A stretch of 6,675 bases of DNA from Dysgonamonadaceae bacterium (GCA_031260235.1 JAIRKG010000152.1:1-6675); one strand, 5' to 3'; positions 1-6,416 are shown, counted from the stretch's first letter. Notes: generated by a model not told the origin, from the letters alone. Numbers and translations are program-made.

Positions 1-125
1 TCAATGGCATTTTTCGGGCGCTTGGGCTTCACGGCAAAGTCAATTTTACCCAAAATCCCTGTGCAGTCGAATTTGTCGAAATAGCCGCCGGCGACTGTGT
101 TTTTCAGTTCTTCTTCTAAAATCAT
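1..125 (-). CDS. Partial gene (N-terminal 41 codons), possibly a restriction-modification type protein
   Basis: An open frame starts at ATG 125-123 and runs off the left edge with no stop, giving 41 visible residues. The protein begins MILEEELKN and continues with YFDKFDCTGILGKIDFAVKP (residues 15-34). There is no signal peptide or membrane segment. From memory, N termini with a 'FDCT..IGKIDF' pattern occur in Bacteroidota type II restriction-modification fusion proteins, where the Asp of 'IDF' belongs to a PD-(D/E)XK nuclease fold and is followed later by an 'EAK' motif. The decisive part lies outside the window, so this is only a suggestion. The gene is on the same strand as the polysaccharide operon, 43 bp after the aminotransferase stop, but a -7-like box in that gap suggests it can be transcribed separately. 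That it is a real gene is likely from the clean start and coding-like composition; its function is essentially unknown. Confidence 0.55.
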   Translation of the reverse strand, partial: MILEEELKNTVAGGYFDKFDCTGILGKIDFAVKPKRPKNAI

Positions 126-147
126 TTGTTTGGTAATTTAATGAAAG

Positions 148-155
148 CAAAAGTA
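148..155 (-). promoter_or_regulatory. Candidate Bacteroides-type -7 box for the left-edge gene
   Basis: Read on the minus strand this is TACTTTTG, an exact match to the Bacteroidota -7 consensus TAnnTTTG. It lies in the 43-bp gap after the aminotransferase stop and 22 bp before the ATG at 125, so the predicted leader would be about 15-18 nt. No convincing TTTG -33 element is found about 20 bp upstream, so the match may be chance in A/T-rich DNA. Confidence 0.35.
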
Positions 156-168
156 GTAAAAATAACGG

Positions 169-1329
169 TTACTTTTCTTCCCTTGCACACATCAACGTAG
201 CCATCCTTAAAATTTCAGCAACTCGCAGAATATCATCATCAGTCAATATAGAGCTTGACGGCAAGCATAATCCATTTTCAAACAGACGGGTGCATGTATC
301 GTTACCATAATAAGGGCAGTCGCTGAAGACGGGTTGCAGATGCATCGGCTTCCAAAGCGGGCGAGCTTCTATATTGGCTGTTTCCAAGTCCGTAATCAAG
401 TCGTCGCGGGTAATGCCGCCTGTCTTCGCCGGATCAACAAGCAAAGCAGTCAGCCAGTAGTTGGAAAAGAAATCGGGGGAAGGTTCGGTTTGAAAAGTAA
501 TGCCTTTTATATCGGATAAATAACTGCGGTAAGACCGGTTGATTTCCCTTCGCCGCTCAATACGCAGGGGCAAAACCTCCATTTGTCCGCGTCCTATTCC
601 GGCTAATACATTGCTCATTCGATAATTATAACCGATATGGGAGTGCTGGTAATGCGGAGCGGCGTCGCGAGCCTGTGTTGAAAAAAAGCGCGCTTGCTTG
701 ATATATGCTTCGTTTCCGGACAGCAAAACGCCGCCCCCCGAAGTCGTAATAATCTTGTTTCCATTGAAAGAAACGGCTGCAATATCGCCGAATGTTCCGC
801 ATTTAATCCTTTTATACATCGAACCCAATGCTTCGGCTGCATCCTCCAGCACGGGAATTTGATATTGGTTCGCAATCTTAATAATCTCGTCTATTTTCGC
901 AGGCATACCATAGAGATGCACGGCAATAATCGCCGCAGGCTTCTTGCCTGTTTGCCCGATGCGGTCTTCAATGGCAAGTTGCAGGTGTTCGGGCGACATG
1001 TTCCACGTATTCGGCTCGCTATCGACGAAAACCGGTTTAGCGCCGAGATAGTAGATTGGGTTGGTTGAGGCGGCATAGGTAAAACTCTGGCAAACGACCT
1101 CGTCGCCGGGTGTGACGCCCAACAGTAGCAAGCCGAGATGAATAGCCGCAGTTCCGGAGTTTAAGGCAAGGGCGCAGGACTGGTTGCCGAGATAAACCTC
1201 AATGTCCTTTTCAAAAGCGTTGAGGTTGGGTCCTACGGTCGTTACCCAGTTGCTGTTGAGCGCTTCCCTGATGTATTCTATTTCTTTGCCGCACAAGTGG
1301 GCGAGAGAGAGGTGGATTCGGGGGGGCAT
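169..1329 (-). CDS. DegT/DnrJ/EryC1/StrS-family PLP-dependent nucleotide-sugar aminotransferase (PglE-like)
   Basis: This 386-residue protein has the normal length for the family. It is a cytoplasmic fold-type I PLP enzyme that transfers an amino group, usually from glutamate, to a keto-sugar nucleotide. Visible landmarks are the N-terminal 'IHLSLAHLCGKE' with 'GPNLNAFEKD', the phosphate-binding SGTAA (58-62), the cofactor-contacting Asp163 in LEDAAEALGS (161-170), and the Schiff-base Lys192 in SFNGNKIITTSGGG (187-200). HIGYNYRMSN (231-240) and the late RPLWKPMH (323-330) are also family hallmarks. The overall pattern recalls PglE, which aminates UDP-4-keto-6-deoxy-GlcNAc at C4. Members acting at C3 (WbpE-like) are harder to exclude, and the substrate is inferred. 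It follows the nucleotide-sugar dehydrogenase by 29 bp and is probably the last gene of the operon. All catalytic residues are present. The start ATG 1329-1327 is followed at once by seven C residues. There is no clear ribosome binding site, as is normal for this phylum. Confidence 0.9.
   Translation of the reverse strand: MPPRIHLSLAHLCGKEIEYIREALNSNWVTTVGPNLNAFEKDIEVYLGNQSCALALNSGTAAIHLGLLLLGVTPGDEVVCQSFTYAASTNPIYYLGAKPVFVDSEPNTWNMSPEHLQLAIEDRIGQTGKKPAAIIAVHLYGMPAKIDEIIKIANQYQIPVLEDAAEALGSMYKRIKCGTFGDIAAVSFNGNKIITTSGGGVLLSGNEAYIKQARFFSTQARDAAPHYQHSHIGYNYRMSNVLAGIGRGQMEVLPLRIERRREINRSYRSYLSDIKGITFQTEPSPDFFSNYWLTALLVDPAKTGGITRDDLITDLETANIEARPLWKPMHLQPVFSDCPYYGNDTCTRLFENGLCLPSSSILTDDDILRVAEILRMATLMCAREEK
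1320..1326 (-). repeat. C7 homopolymer directly after the aminotransferase start codon
   Basis: On the coding strand the gene begins ATG CCC CCC CGA, so seven C residues cover codons 2-4. A one-base slip here would shift the frame before any functional part of the protein is made. The tract is short for a classical phase-variable repeat. Confidence 0.6.
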
Positions 1330-1358
1330 CTTTATATAGTTGGTTATTTATTGTTCGT

Positions 1359-2645
1359 TTACAGCCTTCCATCAACAAACCGCCTGTCCACCACAGCCTT
1401 CACATCAAAAACAACAGACCCGCCGGTATAATACTTTTCAAAGTCAAACGACTTGAACGCATCGTGAGCCACAGCAAGGATAATGGCTTCATAGCGTTTC
1501 GCGGCATCAAACGTTTCGATTGCCGGAACGCCGTATTCCCTTTTTAGTTCTTCGAGGTTTACCCAAGGGTCGTAAATATCCGCGTTCAATCCGAGTTCGC
1601 GAAGCTCGCGGTAAATATCCGCCACTTTGGTGTTCCGGATATCAGGGCAGTTCTCCTTGAAAGTTACGCCAAGTATCAACACATTAGCTCCATTGATCTT
1701 ATGGTTCTTCCGTATCATCAGTTTCAACACCTTATTGGCAATAAACGGCGCAATGCTGTTGTTTACATGCCGTCCCGACAAAATAACATGCGGGACATGT
1801 CCCAATGTTTCAGCTTTATTTGCCAGATAATACGGATCTACGCTGATGCAATGTCCGCCAACCAGTCCGGGACGGTATTGCAGGAAATTCCACTTTGTGC
1901 CTGCCGCTTCCAAAACTTCTGTCGTATCAATGCCTATCCGGTCGAAAATCAATGCCAACTCGTTGACAAACGAAATATTCACGTCGCGCTGTGCGTTCTC
2001 GATTATTTTGGAGGCTTCCGCCACCTTAATGCTGGAGGCTTTATGTGTTCCGGCGGTAATGATAGAGGCATATAAGGCGTCAACCCGGTCGGCTACTTCC
2101 GGCGTGGAACCGGATGTTACTTTCTTTATCTTTGTCAGCGTATTGACTTTGTCGCCCGGATTAATCCGTTCCGGACTGTAGCCTGCAAAGAAGTCTGTAT
2201 TGAATTTCAATCCCGAAACGCGCTCAATCGCCGGTATGCAATCCTCTTCCGTACACCCCGGATAGGTTGTCGATTCATAAATCACGATGTCTCCTTTGGA
2301 AATTACCCTGCCCAGCGCTTCGGACGCTGTGAGTAGCGGGTGCAAATCGGGCTTGTTGAAATGGTCGATAGGGGTTGGAACGGTTACTATATAGATGTTA
2401 CATGAATTTAAGTCCTGTTCGTCGAATGAAAAAGAAAGTCCGGCTTCCGGATTTTCCTTATGCAGTTTCATAACATGCAGCATCCTTTCGATGTCGGCTT
2501 CCTTCGTGTGGTCACTGCCTGCAGTCAATTCTTCCACCCGCGTCCGGTTAATATCGTAGCCGATAACGCGGTATTTCCAGGCAAATTCAACTGCCAGCGG
2601 CAAGCCTACATAGCCCAATCCTATGATTGCTATTTTATTTTTCAC
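1359..2645 (-). CDS. Nucleotide-sugar 6-dehydrogenase, UDP-N-acetylhexosamine type (WbpO/TviB-like)
   Basis: This 428-residue cytoplasmic enzyme belongs to the UDP-glucose/GDP-mannose dehydrogenase family. It oxidises the C6 hydroxyl of a UDP-hexosamine to a carboxylate with two NAD+. The N-terminal Rossmann domain begins with IIGLGYVGLP (7-16). The central helical domain has YSPERINPGD (156-165) and the conserved Lys213 and Asn217 in ASKIIENAQRDVN (211-223). The catalytic thiol is Cys266 in GLVGGHCISVDPYYLA (260-275). The C-terminal UDP-binding domain carries LGVTFKENCPDIRNTK (325-340). 'SPERINPGD' and 'GGHCISVDPYYL' resemble WbpO/TviB-type UDP-GlcNAc/GalNAc dehydrogenases more than UDP-glucose dehydrogenase; the exact sugar is inferred. 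The start is GTG (2645-2643), which overlaps the TGA of the upstream wzc-like gene in GTGA. No later start could keep the Rossmann motif at residue 9, so GTG is well supported and translational coupling is likely. Confidence 0.92.
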   Translation of the reverse strand: MKNKIAIIGLGYVGLPLAVEFAWKYRVIGYDINRTRVEELTAGSDHTKEADIERMLHVMKLHKENPEAGLSFSFDEQDLNSCNIYIVTVPTPIDHFNKPDLHPLLTASEALGRVISKGDIVIYESTTYPGCTEEDCIPAIERVSGLKFNTDFFAGYSPERINPGDKVNTLTKIKKVTSGSTPEVADRVDALYASIITAGTHKASSIKVAEASKIIENAQRDVNISFVNELALIFDRIGIDTTEVLEAAGTKWNFLQYRPGLVGGHCISVDPYYLANKAETLGHVPHVILSGRHVNNSIAPFIANKVLKLMIRKNHKINGANVLILGVTFKENCPDIRNTKVADIYRELRELGLNADIYDPWVNLEELKREYGVPAIETFDAAKRYEAIILAVAHDAFKSFDFEKYYTGGSVVFDVKAVVDRRFVDGRL

Positions 2646-4936
2646 TCTTCGGTATAATACGAGTGTTTGTAAGCGTAATCATTGTAACCGTACCCATACC
2701 GTTTTGACATAGGTATTGCATTCAAGACACAAGTCAGGTTATTTAATTTCTTTGCCTGATATATATCCCGAATGTCCAGCAAAGCCTGCTTATAAGTATG
2801 GTCAGCCCGCACGACATAAAGCGTGGCCGTTACAAATGGATTGATGGTATAAACGTCGGCAACCAAACCGACGGGAGCGGTATCCACAATAATATATTCA
2901 TATAGTTTATCCACCTCTTTGAAAAGCATTGCCAAACGTTCGGACTCCAATAATTCGGACGGATTGGGCGGATATACTTTAACCGGAATAATATCTAAAT
3001 TTTTGTGATATTTACCGATGTGTACAATTTCCGAAAATTTTACCGATGGATTGGATAAATAATATACGCTACCGGATTGCGATTCAATATGCAAAGTTTC
3101 CATCAGAACGGATTTACGTATATCCAAGTCGATAAGTAAAGTCCTTTTCCCGTTTGTAGCCAAGCTTAACGCCAAATTACGCGCAACGAAACTCTTTCCG
3201 TCACCCGGTGTGGCGGACGTGACGCTGATAACTTTTGTCTGCAATTCGCCTACGATAAATCCCAAATTGGAAGTAATAATCCTAAATTTTTCCGCTATGC
3301 TTGAACGAACTTTCAAGACTGGGAAAGGGTCGCTACTATCTTTCGCAAAAGGTATTTCTCCGAGGAAAGGCGCTTTTACCGTACGCATTATATCATCTTT
3401 AGTATGTACCCTATTATCAAACAGGTCTTTTATATAGATAATTACAATGGGAAAAACAAGACCTGAGAACAAGGCTGCCAACAGTAAAATTGCTGTTTGG
3501 GGGCTTACTTTTTTCAACGGGGAGGACTCGTCAATTATTTTGGCATTGGGAGTTGCCATAGCCAAAGACAAACCGGTTTCTTCCTTCTTTTGGAGCAGGT
3601 AGATAAAAAGTTGTTCCTTTATTGTCTGCTGGCGTATCAACTCGCGAGATTCTCTTTCTTTGGTGGACAACTCGCGGGCTAATCCGAGATACATACTTTC
3701 CTGTTTGTGCAGTTCGCGAATAGTTAATCTGCTTGCGTTTTCGGCAAAGTTAATACCTTTCAGCAAGTCGTCTTTTATTTGAGCGATTTGCTTATTGTAT
3801 TCGATTACCATAGACATATTTTCATTCATACCTGCCGTACTGCTCTGTTTTTCCAATATTACCTTATTGTAGCCGGCAATAAGGGAGAGGATGGTCGGGT
3901 CGGACAAACCAATATTGGCAGGTAATAAATTTCCGGCATTAGACGCCTGTGACAGGAATTCCTTGATGTTCAAAAGAATATTCAATTGAATTTCCGCTTC
4001 ATTGATTTTCTGGTTATATTCGCCCGAAGATGAAAGCAACAACTTCCCTTGCGCTTCTAAATCGGTGATTCCCTGCTCTTTCCTATAACTTTCCACCTCT
4101 TTTTCTGCGCTGCCCAATTCTTGGGCTATAACATCCAAGCGTTCATTGATAAAAGAGATTGTATTTTTGGCCACGTAATTTTTTTCATTAATTGCATTTT
4201 GATTGTAAAGATTAATTAAACTATTAATAATATCTCTTCCTTTTCTTATATTGGCAGTTACCATAGATATTTCCACCACGCTGGAAGATTTACTTGTAGG
4301 CACGATATTAATTACGGGAAGATAATCTTCAGGATCGTTAATAACAACCGTAATCGGGTAAGGAACTGTTCCAAAAGGGTTGTCTTTAAAATTCAACAAA
4401 CCCCATGGTGAAATGACGTTTTCGCCGATTTTTACAATCCGGTCAAAATCTTCTTTCCTCGAATGAATGGATAAGGTGTTTGCGTCCACTTTTTCAATGG
4501 TGAAATAACCCGATGCTTCCACACTGGCTATGGAAACAAAAACAGGAGTATTTTTATAAATTTCATTCCGTTTGAAGCCATTATCCACAAAATAACTAAC
4601 CTCCAAATGAAGACTGTCGGCTACATTCCTTAGTAACGTTTCGGAACGAAGCACCTCAATCTCATTATCCATAAAACTTTTGGGAGCGCTAATTCCCAAA
4701 TCGCTAAATGTACTGAAATCCATGATTGATTGACCTTTTTTATCATCATTGACCAGCACTCGCAAAACCACGCGATATTGAGGGGTTGCGTAAAATAAAT
4801 AAGCGCCGGCTATAGCCAGACAGGCAATGACAAAAATTACAAAAAGTTTCCAGTAACTAAAATAATGAAAAAGAGTTTCAACAAGAGAAATTTCCTCCGA
4901 ATTTACATTGTTTGGGTGGTCGTATTCGTTATTCAT
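2642..4936 (-). CDS. wzc: Wzc-like polysaccharide co-polymerase / bacterial tyrosine autokinase
   Basis: This 764-residue inner-membrane protein has the usual Wzc architecture. A Wzz chain-length domain includes TM1 (about 31-50). A periplasmic part (about 51-480) has coiled-coil-like stretches near 250-330 and 375-450 and a GNVR-like segment before TM2. The Pro-containing SSPLKKVSPQ (471-480) precedes TM2 (about 481-502). A cytoplasmic BY-kinase domain follows: Walker A ATPGDGKS (575-582), Walker A' LLIDLDIR (600-607; Asp603, Asp605) and Walker B YIIVDTAP (681-688; Asp685). The C-terminal tail has seven tyrosines in 15 residues (Y747, 749, 751, 754, 756, 760, 761), the autophosphorylation cluster. 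Cycles of kinase assembly and dephosphorylation are known to control capsule/EPS polymer length and export through Wza. In the usual EX2RX2R oligomerisation motif, E549 and R552 are present but the last Arg is Thr555. Its gene lies 8 bp after wza and overlaps the dehydrogenase gene by 4 bp. No partner phosphatase (Wzb) is in the window. Confidence 0.95.
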   Translation of the reverse strand: MNNEYDHPNNVNSEEISLVETLFHYFSYWKLFVIFVIACLAIAGAYLFYATPQYRVVLRVLVNDDKKGQSIMDFSTFSDLGISAPKSFMDNEIEVLRSETLLRNVADSLHLEVSYFVDNGFKRNEIYKNTPVFVSIASVEASGYFTIEKVDANTLSIHSRKEDFDRIVKIGENVISPWGLLNFKDNPFGTVPYPITVVINDPEDYLPVINIVPTSKSSSVVEISMVTANIRKGRDIINSLINLYNQNAINEKNYVAKNTISFINERLDVIAQELGSAEKEVESYRKEQGITDLEAQGKLLLSSSGEYNQKINEAEIQLNILLNIKEFLSQASNAGNLLPANIGLSDPTILSLIAGYNKVILEKQSSTAGMNENMSMVIEYNKQIAQIKDDLLKGINFAENASRLTIRELHKQESMYLGLARELSTKERESRELIRQQTIKEQLFIYLLQKKEETGLSLAMATPNAKIIDESSPLKKVSPQTAILLLAALFSGLVFPIVIIYIKDLFDNRVHTKDDIMRTVKAPFLGEIPFAKDSSDPFPVLKVRSSIAEKFRIITSNLGFIVGELQTKVISVTSATPGDGKSFVARNLALSLATNGKRTLLIDLDIRKSVLMETLHIESQSGSVYYLSNPSVKFSEIVHIGKYHKNLDIIPVKVYPPNPSELLESERLAMLFKEVDKLYEYIIVDTAPVGLVADVYTINPFVTATLYVVRADHTYKQALLDIRDIYQAKKLNNLTCVLNAIPMSKRYGYGYNDYAYKHSYYTEE

Positions 4937-4944
4937 AATATAGA

Positions 4945-5754
4945 TTATTTTTTGTTGAGAGTAATGATAAGAGACGCTACCGTAACTAATATTGAGGCAG
5001 CCGAAAAAATCAGCGGTAAACTCTGGTTATAAGTCGAAGCACCTGCTCGCGCGTTATTCGGTTCTACATATACGATGTCGTTTTGTTGTAAATAATAACA
5101 GGGAGAATAAAACACGGAAGCATCTGTCAAATCGACCGTATAGTGCTTTTTTTCCCCATTTTCCATTCTGTAAATCCGCACTTTCTGCCTTTTTCCGTAG
5201 ATCGTAAGGTCGCCGGCTAAAGAAATCGCCTCGGGCAGAGATACCTTTTCATCGACAATCGTATAGGTGCCGGGCTTGTTTACTTCGCCGAAAATACTGA
5301 CTTTGTAATTCATAAAACGGATATTAACCACAGGTTTGTCCGTAAGATAGTTCGATATTTTATCTTCCAGTAACTTTTCCGCTTCGGATTTTGTCAAACC
5401 TCCCAAGGTAACTTTTCCTATTATGGGAAAATTAATTTCGCCGTCGTTATCAACAAGATAACCCTTCCACTCCAAACCGGAAGTATACGAATCGGTCAAG
5501 TTTACCGAATTAAACGGCTCCGTAGCTACCGGATTAAGAGTTGAAACCATAATTAACAGGTTATCATTGGGGACAATATGCAGTTGATATGTTGCACTGT
5601 CTGCCGCACCGGCAGGAAAATCTCCAATGTTTTGGAAATAGAGGATATCTTTCCTTGATCCGCAGGAAGATACCATAAGAGTAAACAGAAATAATGTAAG
5701 AATCCAAATACAAGACGGCTTTTCAGTTTCAATAAATTTCAGTTTCATATTCAT
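4945..5754 (-). CDS. wza: Wza-like polysaccharide export lipoprotein
   Basis: This 269-residue outer-membrane lipoprotein would form the exit channel for the polysaccharide, docking with the Wzc-like protein encoded 8 bp downstream. A type II signal peptide has a hydrophobic core at about residues 16-27 and lipobox VSSC with Cys31 as the lipidated residue. A polysaccharide-export (PES) domain spans about 56-147 (YQLHIVPNDNLLI to NIRF). An SLBB beta-grasp repeat spans about 152-205 (KVSIFGEVNKPGTYTI, LPEAISLAGDL). A C-terminal hydrophobic helix (about 246-266) corresponds to the membrane-spanning helix of Wza. The length is that of the compact Bacteroidota form, with fewer SLBB repeats than the ~380-residue E. 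coli Wza. The frame is open upstream to 5802, but that start would put 16 residues ahead of the signal peptide and would lie upstream of the predicted transcription start. ATG 5754 is therefore preferred, and ATG 5748 is equally plausible. Confidence 0.92.
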   Translation of the reverse strand: MNMKLKFIETEKPSCIWILTLFLFTLMVSSCGSRKDILYFQNIGDFPAGAADSATYQLHIVPNDNLLIMVSTLNPVATEPFNSVNLTDSYTSGLEWKGYLVDNDGEINFPIIGKVTLGGLTKSEAEKLLEDKISNYLTDKPVVNIRFMNYKVSIFGEVNKPGTYTIVDEKVSLPEAISLAGDLTIYGKRQKVRIYRMENGEKKHYTVDLTDASVFYSPCYYLQQNDIVYVEPNNARAGASTYNQSLPLIFSAASILVTVASLIITLNKK

Positions 5755-5773
5755 AACTTTTAAAAATTGACGA

Positions 5774-5803
5774 CAAATGTAACCAAATTTTTTTACATCC
5801 AAA
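5774..5803 (-). promoter_or_regulatory. Predicted promoter of the polysaccharide operon
   Basis: On the minus strand a TTTG (5803-5800) is followed after 18 bp by TACATTTG (5781-5774), an exact match to the Bacteroides-type -7 element TAnnTTTG. Transcription would begin near 5767, leaving a leader of only about 13-20 nt before ATG 5754 or 5748. No inverted repeats flank it, so there is no sign that the promoter is invertible as in many Bacteroides capsule loci. Confidence 0.6.
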
Positions 5804-5830
5804 TTAAATCAGTATGCATATTATAAAACA

Positions 5831-5853
5831 TGTTTTTCAAATTTGGAAAAACA
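5831..5853. repeat. 23-bp inverted repeat in the divergent promoter region
   Basis: TGTTTTTC (5831-5838) and GAAAAACA (5846-5853) are perfect 8-bp inverted arms around a 7-base A/T-rich centre. The right half covers the -33 TTTG of the predicted greA promoter (5842-5845), a position where a bound dimeric regulator would block RNA polymerase. It could equally be a chance palindrome in A/T-rich DNA. Confidence 0.4.
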
Positions 5854-5873
5854 ATAAATTCGTTTTACCTTTG
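5842..5873 (+). promoter_or_regulatory. Predicted promoter of greA-HIT
   Basis: TTTG (5842-5845) is followed after 20 bp by TACCTTTG (5866-5873), an exact TAnnTTTG. Both boxes and the spacing fit the Bacteroidota housekeeping sigma consensus. Transcription should start near 5878-5882, giving a leader of about 65 nt before the greA ATG at 5946. The promoter is divergent from the polysaccharide promoter; the two -33 boxes are about 38 bp apart. Confidence 0.7.
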
Positions 5874-5886
5874 CTCTCACAAACGG

Positions 5887-5919
5887 GAGTTCCGGTCTGA
5901 TTGACCGGAATTCTTTTTT
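5887..5919 (+). terminator. Intrinsic-terminator hairpin inside the greA leader
   Basis: GAGTTCCGGTC (5887-5897) pairs with GACCGGAATTC (5903-5913) across a 5-base loop TGATT. This gives an 11-bp stem with one G-U wobble and a perfect 8-bp core. Six T residues follow immediately (5914-5919), then A and TTTT. The T run lies only on the plus-strand 3' side, which fixes the orientation. It sits about 7 nt after the predicted greA transcription start and 26 bp before the start codon. No plus-strand gene lies upstream in the window, so it is best read as a leader terminator (attenuator) of greA. Confidence 0.7.
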
Positions 5920-5945
5920 ATTTTATAATTAATTTACAGTTTAAC

Positions 5946-6416
5946 ATGAGCGTACAATACATGACAAAGGATGGGTATAACAAACTCCTTGAGGAAGTGA
6001 ATTATCTTGAAACCGAGAAGCGTCCGGAGATTTCAACGCAAATTGCAGAGGCGCGAGACAAGGGCGATTTGTCTGAAAATGCGGAGTATGACGCAGCAAA
6101 AGAAGCGCAAGGATTATTAGAAACCAGAATTTCCAATTTGAAGAATTTGATTTCCAATGCCCGCCTGATTGATGAAAGTAAAATTTCGACCGACAGCGTG
6201 CAGATTTTGAATAAAGTGACTGTCAGAAATATCAAAAACAATCAAAAAATGTCATATATCCTCGTTCCCGAAAGCGAAGCCGATTTGAAACAGGGAAAAA
6301 TTGCTGTCGGTACGCCCGTTGGGAAAGGCCTTTTGGGTAAAAAGGCGGGCGACATTGTAGAGATTAAAGTTCCGAACGGAACAGTAACTTTTGAAATTAT
6401 GGATATTACATTATGA
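5946..6416 (+). CDS. greA: Transcription elongation factor GreA
   Basis: This 156-residue protein has the standard GreA length. It enters the RNA polymerase secondary channel and stimulates cleavage of backtracked transcripts. The N-terminal antiparallel coiled coil (about 7-76) carries the signature GDLSENAEYDAAKEAQG (40-56). Its tip acids Asp41 and Glu44 reach the polymerase active site to position Mg2+. The C-terminal FKBP-like domain (about 83-156) includes the typical TPVGKGLLGKKAGDIVEI (123-140) and binds the polymerase rim. Start ATG 5946 gives the family-typical N terminus MSVQYMTKDGYNKLL; an upstream in-frame TTG at 5901 lies inside the leader hairpin and is rejected. Its stop TGA overlaps the ATG of the HIT gene, indicating an operon with coupled translation. 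Expression may be limited by the leader terminator. Confidence 0.97.
   Translation: MSVQYMTKDGYNKLLEEVNYLETEKRPEISTQIAEARDKGDLSENAEYDAAKEAQGLLETRISNLKNLISNARLIDESKISTDSVQILNKVTVRNIKNNQKMSYILVPESEADLKQGKIAVGTPVGKGLLGKKAGDIVEIKVPNGTVTFEIMDITL

Noticed and set aside
734..739. Second homopolymer (six C on the plus strand) in the aminotransferase gene
   Set aside because: Six bases is too short to argue for phase variation, and it encodes the conserved glycine stretch after the catalytic lysine, so it is explained by protein sequence.
694..1068. 124-codon plus-strand open frame inside the aminotransferase gene
   Set aside because: It is antisense to conserved catalytic blocks of the aminotransferase, has no recognisable domain and no promoter. 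It is a shadow of the real gene, as are the other plus-strand frames within 169-5754.
5755..5802. N-terminal extension of the Wza-like protein starting at 5802
   Set aside because: It would place 16 extra residues before the lipoprotein signal peptide and overlaps the predicted -7 box, so the ATG at 5754 or 5748 is preferred.
5887..5919. Hairpin read as a terminator or attenuator of the minus-strand polysaccharide operon
   Set aside because: It lies upstream of that operon's predicted promoter, and on the minus strand the hairpin is not followed by a T run.
5901..5945. Upstream TTG start for greA
   Set aside because: The codon lies in the leader hairpin, and the extra 15 residues are unlike GreA N termini, whereas ATG 5946 gives the canonical start.
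5755..5945. Invertible capsule promoter as in Bacteroides fragilis loci
   Set aside because: No pair of separated inverted repeats flanks the polysaccharide promoter; the only inverted repeats found are the compact hairpin and the palindrome near greA.
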